From Liolophura sinensis (lineage: Eukaryota > Mollusca > Polyplacophora > Chitonida > Chitonidae), in assembly GCF_032854445.1 (NCBI RefSeq), contig NC_088295.1:4652501-4716500 (forward strand): 64,000 nucleotides of DNA, read 5' to 3'. Each line of letters starts with the position of its first letter. The stretch's first letter is position 1. Both the position numbers and the translations under genes were made by a program. The notes below the pieces were generated by a model. It was not told the DNA's origin. It did no database searches and saw only the letters and a list, made by a program, of their open reading frames with translations. Shown piece by piece: positions 23,101-38,100 of the stretch.

Positions 23101-26100
23101 GTGAGACATGGGTGGTGAGCACGTGAAAAACTGGAGTTTATCTTACTGTCATTAGTGGTGACTTGGTCAGGCTTCAGGCCCTTCTGTCACGCTGGCGTTT
23201 CTTGTAGGCTACAACAAACAGAAAACTGAGGTATTACCACATTCACTATAGCGCCTATCGTGATAGAATATTTACTCATTTATTTCATTCATTTTTCTTG
23301 TTACTGCAGATTTTTTTCATTTTATACAACGGCGCTCAGTTTTGGTATTGAGTGAGGTTTGCAGTACTACATCTTTATTGCAGTTTATTGTAGCTAACCA
23401 GTTTTGTAAGATGTGGCTCACTGTGTAAGTAAACCCCAAGGGTACACAATTTTTAAAAAATTTCATTTACATATTTATTTGAATGGAGTTTACGCTGTAC
23501 TCCAGAATATTTCATGCTTCGGAAGCCAGCATTATGGTGGAGGAAACCGGTCATAGCTCGAAGGAAGCAGTTTTTTGTACGGTTGCCACAGAGTATTGTG
23601 CGGTAGCCGAAGAGTACGTTTGTCACACGGTTGCCATTACAGTTGTCATACATTATTTTACACTGAACACCTTTGCTGCTTCTGTGCGCTGCCAAAGGAT
23701 TTCAGATTATTTGGTACTTTGAACTTTTCTATCCAGTACCGTGCAGCAAACTAATAGCTCTCCATGAGCTAACAGTAGCCAATGTCTTGTACACAATCAT
23801 TAGAATTAATCTGTTAGACGTCGGGTTGAGTTACCTGTTTCTGCACACCCATGTCTCCAGTAATCTCTCCATTAGGGAACCGAGAGGTGTAAACCACCGT
23901 CCTCATACTAGCTCTCTTCAGAGCCTCGGGGTCGTTACCAGGCAGCACAAAATATCCCCTGAAGCAATAATACATGTGAGGTGTGATTCTTTTGCAGCGA
24001 GACTCACGAAATGTCCAATAGCTGATCCACACTTTCCACATCGACAATTTGTTAGGCATTTGAAGAGTTCAGGGGAGCTTGAAAAATTTTTATTTGAAAA
24101 AAAAACCAAGACTTTATTGAGGTGGTTTTTTTTAACCATGTAGCAAAAACGAAATTTCAATCCAGTTAGTAGACATGCAACATTACCTCGCCTTCGATTG
24201 CCCCACTCTCCACAAGAGAAGGTGTAAAAGGCGGAGTGATATCTATGGCGTCACCAGTGCTGTCGTTCCTAATTTCAACACGCGTCACAGTCTCTCCGAT
24301 GTCCAAGTTGCGGATAACTATACTGTAACAGATGTCAAGCGGCTTTATATCTCTCTCTTATAAACGACAACATATGCATGGATTTCATGGATAGCATTCT
24401 TTGAATGGTGATACAACTACGATGGAAGGTAAAGGGTTTGAAATTTGAAAGGATACAGAGAGTTGCTAATAACGACATGCTACCCTTTTTTCTTCGCAGG
24501 AAACAAGGGTTTTACAACCTACCCAGTAATATAAAGGGAAAATCTGCATGTCTTCACAATCCTTCTAAGGTCAACTCCTGACTCTCGAGAATCAGAGCCT
24601 ACCAAACCACTGCCGGAAGTGGGCCCCCAATCACATGGTTTTACCCTCTAATCTTAGGGTAAGTCTGGCTTGGAACGCTCCTTAGTGATTTACTAGTAGA
24701 ATGGGTACTTTAAATGGCACATAGTTATATGTGTCAGCAGTGAAAGAATCGGACAGAAATTGCCATTGACTGGACTTGTTCACTGTTCACGGGAATTATG
24801 GAAGACAGAGACTTACCTGAGCTCAACTCGAACTGAATCCAGGGGAAAGAACGCTAAAAAGGCGGTGGTAGCTAGGGCACGGTCACCGACAGGGACTGGA
24901 GCCCTCAGCTGTGATACCAAACCTGCGGGAGCGAGAAAGGTAGAGAACGAATCGTAGGGCCGAATGAATCTAGTAGAGCCTACTAAGTAAGTGTTCCCAC
25001 ACCCAGAACATTACTCCCTATCACAATAATAAGAGGAAATAAAATTGTTTTAGGGGGTGCAGGAAACAAGTGGCTCACTTATGCTCATCTGTTATAAAAT
25101 GATAAACCATTATCTTTGGAATATGTTGAACGTTCTCTTTCAGCCAGTTACCGACGAGTTATAGAATATTACCACTATGGAGAATTGACGTGAAGTCGGT
25201 AATTGTTTGGAGTCTACAGTCGTAAAAACATCTTGGCGTCAGCGTATTGGTCGGAACTTACATGCGGCGTTGTCGACATTTTGGCAAGCCCATCTGTCAA
25301 GCTTGGACAACTGAAAAGTTCAGAAAGTTGACAGTATTAGTTAAAAAATAGCAAAACTGTATGATTCGATGGTTCATTGATCACTATGTAAAGTCTTAAC
25401 TTCAGTCCTCACCTATATCGCGTTTGATATTTCAAATCATACTAAAAATTCTGTGAATAAATTGTTTGGGAATGTACATTAAACGGTTGGAAGTAAGCAG
25501 GTCACAAATGATGCCGCTGCCACCATGGGAAAATATCTAGTCTAAATGTAAAGATTACGACGGAAAGAGACACGCTAAAGCATAGACGACAGCTAAGGTT
25601 CACATGGCACCATGTAAATATGGCATCTTGTCAGTTTACCTCAGCAAGGTTTTATTCCAACTGTTCAGGTTTAAATAGAAGTATTTTACTAGGCTCTAGC
25701 ACCATGGCATATGATACATTAAATAAAAATACAAGAATTTATTAGACGTCACTAGAGTGTCTTTCTGAAAACCTGTTAATTGGCTTATCTCTCCAGTAGC
25801 GGGGTCATTTTGAGAGTATACCAGGGTCATCTAACATTCACACGTTCCTTGCCCAGACAATACCAGGGTCATGTAAGACTCACCTGTCACTGACTGACCA
25901 ACCCTTGCCCAGACAATACCAGGTCAAGTAAGACTCACCTATCCACTGACTGACCAACCCTTGCCCAGAGAATACAGGGGTCATGTAAGACTCACCTGTC
26001 CACTGACTGACCAACCCTTGCTCAGAGGATACCAGGTCAAGCAAGGCTCACCTGTCCACTGACTGACCAACCCTTGCCCAGAGGATACCAGGTCAAGTAA

Positions 26101-29100
26101 GGGCTCACCTGTCCACTGACTGAACAGCCCTTGCTCAGAGGATACAAAGTTCATGTAAGACTCACCTGTCCCTTGACTGACAACCCTTGCCCAGAGAATA
26201 CACGGGTCATGTAAGACTCACCTGTCCCTTGACTGACCAACTCTTGCCCAGAGAATAAAAGGTCCATGTAAGACTCATCTGTCCACTGACTGACCAACCC
26301 CTGCCCAGAGAATACAGGGGTCATGTAAGACTCACCTGTCCACTGACTGACCAACCCTTTCCCAGAGGATACACGGGTCATGTAAGACTCACCTGTCACT
26401 GACTGACCATCTCTTGCCCAGAGGATACACGGGTCATGTAAGACTCATCTGTCCACTGATTGACCAACCCTTGCCCAGAGGATACACGGGTCATGTAAGA
26501 CTCATCTGTCCACTGACTGACCAACCCTTGCCAGAGGATACACGGGTCATGTAAGACTCACCCTGTCCACTGACTGACCAACCCTTGCCCAGAGGATACA
26601 CGGGTCATGTAAGACTCACTTGTCCCCTGACTGACCAACCTTTGCCAGAGGATACAAGGTTCATATAAGACTCACCTGTCCACTGACTGACCATCCCTTG
26701 CCCAGAGGATACCAGGATCACGTAAGACTCACCTGTCCACAGAATGAACAACCCTTGCCCAGAGGATACCAGTGTAATGTAAGACTCACTTGTCCCCTGA
26801 CTGACCAACCTTTGCCCAGCGGATAGAAGGTTCATATAAGACTCACCTGTCCAATGACTGACCAACCCTTGTCCATAGGATAAAAAGGCCTCGTAAGACT
26901 CACCTGTCCACTGACTGACCGGGCCGGAGTCTGGCTATTCCGCCTGATGTCAATGTAGTGTAGACCTGACCACAAGTATCTCACTATCTGGGCACTGTTA
27001 ATCTTAGATAAACAAAGGAAGGTGACAAATGAGTCTCTGTAAATCTAGACAGATGTCGTGCAAAGAAAGAAACTGACTGAAGTGACCCGTTTTTCTGGTC
27101 ACTGCACTAAGAGGATAAATCTTGTACAGGTACATGTAGCTGCCCATTTGATATTTGATAAGGCTTTTCATGCAACATATCTGTGATTAGTTTTATGTTT
27201 ACGCTCTTAAAGTAAAAATGCTGATAAAGTGTACTGCGGATGGCGTCATGATGTCCACGCTGTAGTGGTGAATATGAACACTCTGTAGTTACCGTCAGGT
27301 CAGCCTGCACCACCCAACTGGAATTAGCGATGTTTGTCAGGCGCAAGTTGGACGTGGGCATGAACACTTGGGAACCCAGTCGTCCAGGTAAGGAGGGGCC
27401 GAACAATCCGCCAAGCTGGGGTGGAGTGGTGAAGTTCATTACCTGCCAACAGATCGCAGACAAAAACTTAGAGGGCAGGTAAAGAGAAGAGTATTGGTAA
27501 AATGAAGATCTGTTTTATTTCAACTGTCCAAAGTATCACTTTGAAAATAAAATTTGTTCTTGCTTAGACTTGCACTCACCAGTAATTTGGTTGACAAGGT
27601 GGTTCCATTGAGGAGAGACACAGCGGCTATCCCAGTTAACTTCGCTTGCTCATCCAGAACTTCCGCCTGGAAAAAAAGGTCATGCAAAGAAAGAATTGCG
27701 ATGGGTTGGAATTTAACAATCTTTACTTTAACACACACAGATAAACAGAACAAAAGATATTTTTGTCAAGTAAGACTTTTCATGCAACATGTCGGGTTCA
27801 TATGTGTAAATTTGGATGACAGGATTCACTTAACTATTGTACAGTCGCCCAGAAGGAGTACTCACCCAAATTCCTCCCCGCAAGGTGCCCGTAAAGGGCT
27901 GAAACTGATTGACTGAGCTCACGGCTCGGACAGTATCCGGGAGATCCCCTGAAACAACACAGGTTACGATGTTATGGCCACCATAAAATCACAAATGTCA
28001 CTTGGTATGAAACAAAACATTTGTTTAGACGAGTTCTGCTCATTCTCATTCGTCCAATAATCGCGGCATGCTTATGTTAATTTTCATTCGGTAAGTTCAC
28101 CATGTATCTCCTCACAAGAGCACATGCATCATATAACCAGCAATAACAAGGAGACACCTTACGGCTCAAGGACACACCATGTCATCAGCAGATCATGAAA
28201 TGACTTTGCCTTGCGCAATAATAAAACATCTTTGTCACAATGACAAGACTTGCTATCGGTAAGACAAGGGAACATCTTATATAATGACGAATGGATGTCC
28301 TTAATATAATCTATGGTTTTCTAACTTACTTATTTTAATGCCTAACTGTCCTGTGCCTTACCAAATGCAAAGATCATCTTTCTCCACCACACTTATTGCA
28401 ACATCCAGCTGTGCTTTAATTTATCTGGGTCTTCAGCAACCTGCGGAGGGTCGAGGGTTACCCCTGGGCTCTACCCGGTTTCTTCCCATCATAATGCTGG
28501 CCGCCGTAAGTGAAATATTCTTGAGTACGGCGTAAAACAACAATCAAATAAATAAATAAATAAATAAATTTTATTTATCTGATATAATTATTAATTATTA
28601 TCGTATGCACATGTGTCTCTCCGTTAGGATAGTTTGTGACAAGAAAATATATCCACATGAAATATGAGACTTGTTTGATGGTCAGCTTACCCAATGTACC
28701 GAGCAAGAAATCCGCCATGTCTCCCACTCCATCAACGACAAACTTAATCATGCCTGGCAAAATGAGCTTTTGTGATATTCTGAGAGGGTCAGTGTCTGTG
28801 GCTACAAAACATATACAAACGTCGTATAAGTTTTTAACATTTCCCGAATCAGTGTTTTACAACTTCTATTCCATTTATTTATTTGAATTACCCTTACATT
28901 TATGTCACGGCTGTTGAGTTTATTGAGGGAGAAGGCCTGAGTGCCTGGGGAATAGCCCTAGTGCCTGGAGTAAAGACAGAGTACTTGGGGAATAGCTGGA
29001 GTGCCTAGGGAATAGCCGGAGTGCCTGGGGAGTAGCCGGAGTGTCTGGGGTAAAGACAGAGTGCTTGGAGAATAGCAGGAGTGCCTGGAGTAATGACAGG

Positions 29101-32100
29101 GTGCCTGGGGAATAGCCGGAGTACCTGGGGAATAGCCCGAGTGCCTGAGGAATAGGCGGAGTGCCTGGGGAGTAGCCGGAGTGCCTGGGGAAAAGCCGGA
29201 GTGTCTGGGGTAAAGACAGAGTGCTTGGAGAATAGCCGGAGTGCGTGGAGTAAAGACAGGGTGCCAGGGGAATAGCCGGAGTACCTGGGGAATAGCCCGA
29301 GTGACTGAGGAATAGGCGGAGTGCCTGGGGAGTAGCCGGAGTGCCTGGAAAATAGCCGGAGTGCCTGGGGAATAGCCCGAGTGCCTGGAGTAAAGACAGA
29401 GTGTTTACAGAATAGCCGGAGTGCCTGAGGAATAAGTGGAGTGCCTGGAGTAAAGACAGAGTGCTTGGGGGATAGCCGGAGTGCCTGGGGAATAGCCGCA
29501 GTGCCTAGGGAACAGCCGCAGTGCCTGGGGAATAGCCGCAGTGCCTGGGGAATAGCCGGGGTGCCAGAGGAACAGCCGGAGTGCCTGGGGAATAGCCAAA
29601 GTGCCTGAAGTAAACCCCGCCCTACTTTAGACAAACCTTCTGCTTTAAAGTCATGGCCGATCTAGCCAACTCATTGGCTATTTTATGGTCAATTTTTTAA
29701 TAAGATTCCCGACAGGTCATTTAGCATTAAGGAGAAATAATATCTTATGCCGCATACATAATTTATCCTGCAGCATAGCAAATTGTTTGCTTAACTGCAA
29801 ATGTACAAAACGCAAAACTTCTCTAGGGGCAACTGATAAGAAAATACATTACGTGCCTTTCATGCGAGGAGGATGAAACTTACCTGAACGGGAGAAGTTC
29901 AGAGCCAGGAAGCTGTCGGCTTGGGCGTCGATCGGCTGGGGGATGACAGCGGTGACGTAGAGGTTGTATTCCAAAGAGGTGGCCCTCACAAGCCCTACAG
30001 GATACTGACTGTCCTCCGCCATCAGCGCTGCCTGTCAACCATAGAGAGGCACACAAATGTGTACTGTGAAGGGATAAATACACTGTGCCAGTCCTCAGTA
30101 AAACGCCAGAATGGTGGTCAGTATTGTGGTTGTGAACTGGCAGAAAGTATATTATAAACGCTGATAATAAAATTACTGTGTCAAAAATAGATATAAACGT
30201 AATTCTGTGCACTGGAATGATGCAAGTTGCAAAATAGTGAGGCAAGAATACATGTAGATAACAGTGCAGTACCGTATGCTTGCACAATGAAAACTTGAAA
30301 CGGTGGTGGAAGGAATTGTGCAGTAGTCATTTTAATACTCATGAGATCAAGAGAGGAAACATAGTAGGTTTGTATTGTAAGTCAGTTAACTGCCGCGATA
30401 GTTCATCCCTGCAAACATGTTTACATGTGGCGTGTAAAGGTCTCGTACCGTCATCGTCCTGGTGGCAAAGGCACACGGCCCTGCCTGTTTGAACGGTGTG
30501 CTGTAGAGAACGTCGGCCTGGGAGAAGGCAGGGTCCACGGCCCTCAGGAGCCCACGGGTGGAGTACTCGGCACTCAGCGGAGAGTAAGAGTTCGGGGCAA
30601 ACATCTGGAACCGCAAAAGCCATAGGTATATACAAATATAGACTCAGCGATCTTTTTTTCTTCGTTCTTTCGCAAATAAAAAGATGCAAAAGCTAAGGCG
30701 TTTTGTTCAAAGGAACTTTTTAATGTACCTGAAGCAGTAATCAGCACATAAGATATACCATGTATGGTACAAAACAGCCAATTTATAACATATGCAGGGG
30801 AATAAACCGTTCACACAAATGTCCCCACTTAACACTGCAGCAACGCATTATTTTCTTATTTCTTTTAAAAGTACTTATTTATTTGATTGGAGTTTTGCTT
30901 AGTGCTCAAAAATATTTCACTTACATGACGGCAGCCAGCATTATGGTGAGGGGAAACCCGACAGTGCTAGGGAGAAAGTCTTGACCATTTTAAAAGTATG
31001 GACATCAGAACCTTACAGAGCTTACAAAAATTCTGACGGTCCTTTGAATAGGTTCATAAACACAAAGACAGCTTACCGTCGAATTGGCTTCTAGGGGGAA
31101 GATGATCAAGCCTTCAGATTTAGTTCTCAATCCGATACCCAGTTGTCCAGACTGAAGAAAGTTTGGAAGATTAGCATATCAAATAATTACCAGGTCATCA
31201 CATATTAAACTTGTACATAATTTAAATATTTTCAGTTGAGTAAGTTTGAGTTTGAGTAAGACATGAACTCTGACTTTCAAAATGAGTTATGGGAACAAGT
31301 GTTGGTGTATAGAACAGTCACTGATATCGGAATGATCTTCACAAAAGTGTATTATCTATTGTACAGTGCACACCGCCGTGACGAGTCAAGCTTCAAAAGC
31401 TTTTTACGTTCAACATTATTAAGCAATTACCCTAAATTATAATTCCCGACATCGTCCATACACGTGACCTGCAACGTAACTGGTAGAAGTGAGGTAGCAT
31501 TTAAAGATTGCATATTACCACAAGCCTCTGTCTGATGAAGGCCTGGCGAAGCTCAATATTGCCCCGGTACACCACAACAGCCGCCGATACCGGATCAAAA
31601 GTCTGGGCTACCAAGGCCGTGGACACATCGTACAGTCCTTCTGTTCCGGATACTCTGGAGTACACAGAGGGTGGAAAACGCCCAGGTATACAGGACAAGT
31701 GTAAAACAAGCTTAGTGTGGTAACGAAGAGGTATGTGTTCATGTTAACAGCTGTGTATCATCAAACTAAATATCATCTACATTCCTAATCAAGACATGCA
31801 GTTAACTAGAACTGACTGCAGTTTCGTGGCTTCCAATGGTATTCTGCTTTTACTTACGTACAGAGCAGTTTGCCAGGTGTTTGTAACAGTCGTTCAGCAA
31901 ATCACACATGCTGTCGTATTAAGATACATAGTCCGCTTTGGGAGAGCATGGGCAGTCAAAAAACGTGATAATCTTGTTATCATCTCAGTTGAGTGCATGG
32001 GCTTAAATTTCTAATGTGGTGATGTCTTTTATATACTTTTAGCTACAAAACTATTAACTGAAACATGTTCAAATACATCGAGCTAGTAGTTGGTGCAAAT

Positions 32101-35100
32101 CACAAATTTGTAACTCTCATAGTTCTCAATTTACAGGCCATTGAAAATTACGTAACTTAAAGATTTAAACGGCGAGCTTCTAACGCTTTCAGCGAATTTT
32201 AACGTCTTTTTCAAACGTTATTTAACAAATATTACTCTACATGCATATCAAATTTCAGATGCATCCGTCTATTTATTCTTGAGAGGATGTTGAAAAGTTT
32301 CGCTAGAAATCCAATATGGTGCCCAAACTAAGTAAACTAGAACAAACTTCGAAACCCTTGAAAATAATATCCACCAATTTATCAAATTTCAAACAGCTGC
32401 GATTTGCAGGGGGGGTGGGGGGGGGGGGGGTCAGTAAAACGACAAAATGTACTGTCCGAAAATTAATATGCCGAGCAAGAGTATTGGAAACCTAATAAAT
32501 AAACAGGTGAGAAAAACTTTCATGTGAAAGGGTTATACTGTAAACAACCAGTCTTTCAAGTAATGCACTCACATGTCAGATGGGCTCACACCTTTAGGCT
32601 GCACATCGTAAATCAGTGTATTTCCTCGCAGCTCAAGCGATGCTTTATTGAAGAATATGTTGGCATACTGAGAATTCACCTGTAAGGAAAAGAAACAGGT
32701 AAGTTATGTCAGTAGAAAGGGTAATTTAAATACCTGCATCATAAAAACGACACACATCGCAACATGACGGCAGACTAAATATCTGTAAATGTCCGACTGA
32801 AGGTCTCGCCGGCAGAACTGGTTTCTGACTGGGAATGTCTGCAGTGTGAACTAGTTTACACCATAACAAGCTGACAGATCGTCTTACCCGCAGTGACGGG
32901 GAATGTCTGTAATCTGAATTAGTTTGCACCATAACCAGCTGACAGATCGTTTTACCCGCAGTGCTGGTTTCTGACTGGGAATGTCTGCTGTTTGAACTAG
33001 TTTACACCATAACCAGCTGACAGATCGTTTTACCCGCAGTGCTGGTTTCTGACTGGGAATGTCTGCTGTTTGATCTAGTTTACACCATAACCAGCTGATA
33101 GACCGTTTTACCCGCAGTGCTGGTTTCTGACTGGGAATGTCTGCTGTCTGAACTAGTTTACACCATAACCAGCTGATAGATCGTCTTACCCGCTTGTTTC
33201 TGACTGGGAATGTCTGTAATCTGAACTAGTTTACATCATAACCAGCTGATAGACCGTCTTACCCGCATTGCTGGTTTCTGACTGGGAATGTCTGCTGTCT
33301 GAACTAGTTTACACCATAACCAGCTGATAGACCGACTTACCCGCAGTGCTGATTTCTGACTGGGAATGTCTGTAATCTGAACTAGTTTACACCATAACCA
33401 GCTGATAGACCGTCTTACCCGCAGTGCTGGTTTCTGACTGGGAATGTCTGTAATCTGAACTAGTTTACACCATAACCAGCTGACAGATCGTTTTACCCGC
33501 AGTGCTGGTTTCTGACTGGGAATGTCTGTAATCTGAACTAGTTTACACCATAACCAGCTGACAGATCGTTTTACCCGCAGTGCTGGTTTCTGACTGGGAA
33601 TGTCTGTAATCTGAACTAGTTTACACCATAACCAGCTGATAGACCGTCTTACCCGCAGTGCTGGTTTCTGACTGAGAAAATCTGTAATCTGAACTAGTTT
33701 ACACCATAACCAGCTGACAGATCGTCTTACCCGCTGTACTCTCTTTGACTAAGAATGTCTTTATATAATCTGACTTAGTTTTCAACATTACTTGCAAACC
33801 CGGCATTTGTGTCGGAGTCAGATATAGGTATAATCTTTCACATATACAGATACTTCCGGAAACTGTGAAGAAATTCACAAATAAGCAGTTCGCTAAAATC
33901 TGCTGGAGACGATCTCCTAAGTTGTAGTTTATGCGCTAATATTGTGTGCATGTACATAAACCTGTTGGCTGTTAACCTGTTCGGCAAATATTTGACGGGA
34001 GAGTGTATCGATAAGTGCATAAGTGCTAAATAAGTACAACTTATCGATAACTGGTTGGTATCAAGCGACGGTAACGGCCTGTCTTGGCCCGCTAAAACCT
34101 ACAGGAGAAATGCAGAGTGCTCTCACGATTTTGAAGCTGCTTTTTAACATCTGACCATAATGTACCGTACATATGTCGTTTGCTGCAAAATGTCGTATTA
34201 GCTATATTTTTGCCTTGGACGACATGCAGATGTACCAGTAAACGAACGAGTAACCGCCAGGACAGACATGATCCCACCATCCAAGCACCCACTCCAAATC
34301 CATCCAACCCCACACCGGTGCACCTTTCACTCACCCTTAAGGTGGTCGCTAGCTGATAGGGCCAGTTTCCGTCCAGATTGTTGGGGTAATCTTCACACTG
34401 CAGTGAGCTGGATCTGCCGGGCTGCGTCGCCCTAAAACACCAAATCGATATAACCTATTATTGTGTTTTCAGTAAGTCGGTAATAAAGTGATAGGGAAAA
34501 AATGATAACCAGCTTTATTTATACCAAATTATGACATGGTCTAATTAACCTTTAATGGAGTCATTAACTGAAGGTAAAACAATAAGAAGAAAAGATAGAT
34601 AAAAGCGCTCCTATTACCCGGTATTAAATACAATAAACTCTATTAAAGGACGAATTATTTTAGCTGGAGCTCTGTTATGACAAATAAGGTTCATAGCTAT
34701 ACTTGTATGTTTGTATAATGTCTAACATACGTGATTAAATCTTACCATATCTTCACATCTGCACAGGAATAATAGACAGAACAGTTTGATGACTCCACGG
34801 GGTCGCTTAGGGAGCACGGTGGGTCGCCTGCAATTGGAGGACAGTTACAAAAATCAATTGGATTCTAACTGGGGAGCTGTGCTATGGTTCACCTTTAACC
34901 ATTTCCTTTCATTTTCATTTGCGATAACGGCGTGCAAACAACAGTCAGGTGACTTACAGGTAGGCTAGCTGACCTGACCTAACACAGACTATAGCTGGTC
35001 ATACAGTCAGTTAACCTGACCTAACACAGACTATGCCTGATCACACAGTCAGCTGACCTAACACAGACTATACCTAGTCATACAGTCAGCTGACCTGACC

Positions 35101-38100
35101 TAACACAGACTATACCTGATCACACAGTCAGCTGACCTAACACAGACTATACCTGGTCATACAGTCAGCTGACCTGACCTAACACAGACTATGCCTGATC
35201 ACACAGTCAGCTGACCTAACACAGACTATAGGCCTACCTAGTCATACAGTCAGCTGACCTGACCGAACACAGACTATGCCTGATCACACAGTCAGTTGAC
35301 CTAACACAGATTATACCTGGTCATACAGTCAGCTGACCTGACAGAACACAGACTATGCCTGATCACACAGTCAGCTGACCTAACACAGACTATACCTGGT
35401 CATACAGTCAGCTGACCTGACCTAACACAGACTATACCTGATCACACAGTCAGCTGACCTAACACAGACTATACCTGGTCACATAGTCAGTTGACCTGAC
35501 CTAACACAGACTATGTCTGATCACACAGTCAGCTGACCGAACACAGATTATACCTGGTCACAAAGTCAGTCAACCTGACCGGACACAGACTATACCTGGT
35601 CATACAGTCAGCTGACCTGACCTAACACAGACTATACCTGATCACACAGTCAGTTGACCTAACACAGACTATACCTGGTCACATAGTCAGTTGACCTAAC
35701 ACAGATTATACCTGGTCACAGAGTCAGTTGACCTGACCTAACACAGACTATGCCTGATCACACAGTCAGCTGACCGAACACAGACTATACCTGGTCATAC
35801 AGTCAGCTGACCTGACCTAACACACATTATACCTGGCGCCAAAGAACTGGTATCCACGGAGATAAGCTGTAGGTAGCAGTCGTCGCACTGTATGTCCGGG
35901 ATGACGACTGTTATGGCTGTCATACTGCGCCGACATCTACCGATCGGATAATCGTCCGGCTAAGAAGAGCAAGGTAACGTGGTGAATTACTCAGTACGCA
36001 GATTTATATGTTTTGGTGAATTTTAAGGGTGTTATTTCTCTCTTGTACTTGACTAGCTGGTGAGCATGAAATGGTAATGTATGGACAACTGTCAGAGGAA
36101 TCCATATACATGTATCTAAAAAAGAAAAAAATATGTTCCTCCAAGCTTGTTTTAGAATTTCATTCAGCTAATCGCATAAATACATCTATCTCTTATACAT
36201 AAATATGAGCGATATCTGTTCAGATAGTTTTTGGAATGTTGTGGACATCGACTTCTCCATTGCACCCCCCCACCCCCCTCACCCTATCGCCTCATCACAA
36301 ATTAAGGCGGCTGGTTTAGCGCGAAATTCCATTTTAACATCGCACACTTGTTCAGCATCTTGTAACAGTCTTGTGATATGTACACTAAGCTCTCGTGGCC
36401 GTTTTCTGGGATGATGTCCCATCTGACTACTCACGTTACACTCGCTGCCCTTGCTGGTGAACTGGTTGTCGTTGTGTGGGATGTGATCCAGCAGAACACA
36501 CGTCGTGTTCTGACTACGGCTCTTCAGGGCAATCCTACTCGGGGCTCCTGCCATGACAACACAGAATACACCTAATGGAATTAGTAACCCTAATACCACT
36601 TTCGTTTTTCGGGAGCGAATGTAATCCTATGTATATTTGGGAGCAAAGACTTATTTCGCTGCCAACAAGTTTTGATGTACACGTGAGTGCACTGTATTTT
36701 GGTGCAGATACTGGCAGCCTTTACGGCCGATACACAATCACGGTGCTTAGTTGTTGTCGTAGGTAAGCAATACGGCCGATATGTAATCATTGTGTTCTGG
36801 TGTAGACATAGCTGGGCTGTATGAGCGATGTATAATCGGTGTGCTTTGGTGTAGACATAGCTGGGCTTTATGGCCGATATATAATCGGTGTGCTTTGGTG
36901 TAGACATAGCTGGGCTTTATGGCCGATATATAATCGGTGTGCTTTGGTGTAGATATAGCTGGGCTTTATGGCCGATATATAATCGGTGTGCTTTGGTGTA
37001 GACATAGCTGGGCTTTATGGCCGATATATAATCGGTGTGCTTTGGTGTAGATATAGCTGGGCTTTATGGCCGATATATAATTGGTGTGTTCTGGTGCAGA
37101 CATAGGTGGGCTTTATGGTCGATGTGTAATCGGTGTGCTTTGGTGTAGACATAGCTGGGCTTTATGGCCAATATATAATCGGTGTGCTTTGGTGTAGATA
37201 TAGCTGGGCTTTATGGCCGATATATAATCGGTGTGCTTTGGTGTAGACATAGGTGGGCTTTATGGCCGATATATAATCGGTGTGCTGTGGTGTAGATATA
37301 GCTGGGCTTTATGGCCGATATATAATCGGTGTGCTTTGGTGTAGACATAGGTGGGCTTTATGGCCGATATATAATCGGTGTGCTGTGGTGTAGATATAGC
37401 TGGGCTTTATGGCCGATATATAATCGGTGTGCTTTGGTGTAGATATAGCTGGGCTTTATGGCCGATATATAATCGGTGTGCTTTGATGTAGATATAGCTG
37501 GGCTTTATGGCCGATATATAATTGGTGTGTTCTGGTGCAGACATAGGTGGGCTTTATGGTCGATGTGTAATCGGTGTGCTTTGGTGTAGACATAGCTGGG
37601 CTTTATGGCCAATATATAATCGGTGTGCTTTGGTGTAGATATAGCTGGGCTTTATGGCCGATATATAATTGGTGTGTTCTGGTGTAGACATAGCTGGGCT
37701 GTATGAGCGATGTATAATCGGTGTGCTTTGGTGTAGACATAGCTGGGCTTTATGGCCGATATATAATCGGTGTGCTTTGGTGTAGATATAGCTGGGCTTT
37801 ATGGCCGATATATAATTGGTGTGTTCTGGTGCAGACATAGGTGGGCTTTATGGTCGATGTGTAATCGGTGTGCTTTGGTGTAGACATAGCTGGGCTTTAT
37901 GGCCAATATATAATCGGTGTGCTTTGGTGTAGATATAGCTGGGCTTTATGGCCGATATATAATCGGTGTGCTGTGGTGTAGATATAGCTGAGCTTTATGG
38001 CCGATATATAATCGGTGTGCTTTGGTGTAGGCATAGCTGGGCTTTATGGTTGGTATATAATCGGTGTGCTTTGGAGTAAACATAGATGGGCTTTATGGCC

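Noticed and set aside
29005-29634. 209-codon minus-strand open frame
   Set aside because: Formed by the 20 bp array in intron 11; no start context, no coding exon borders.
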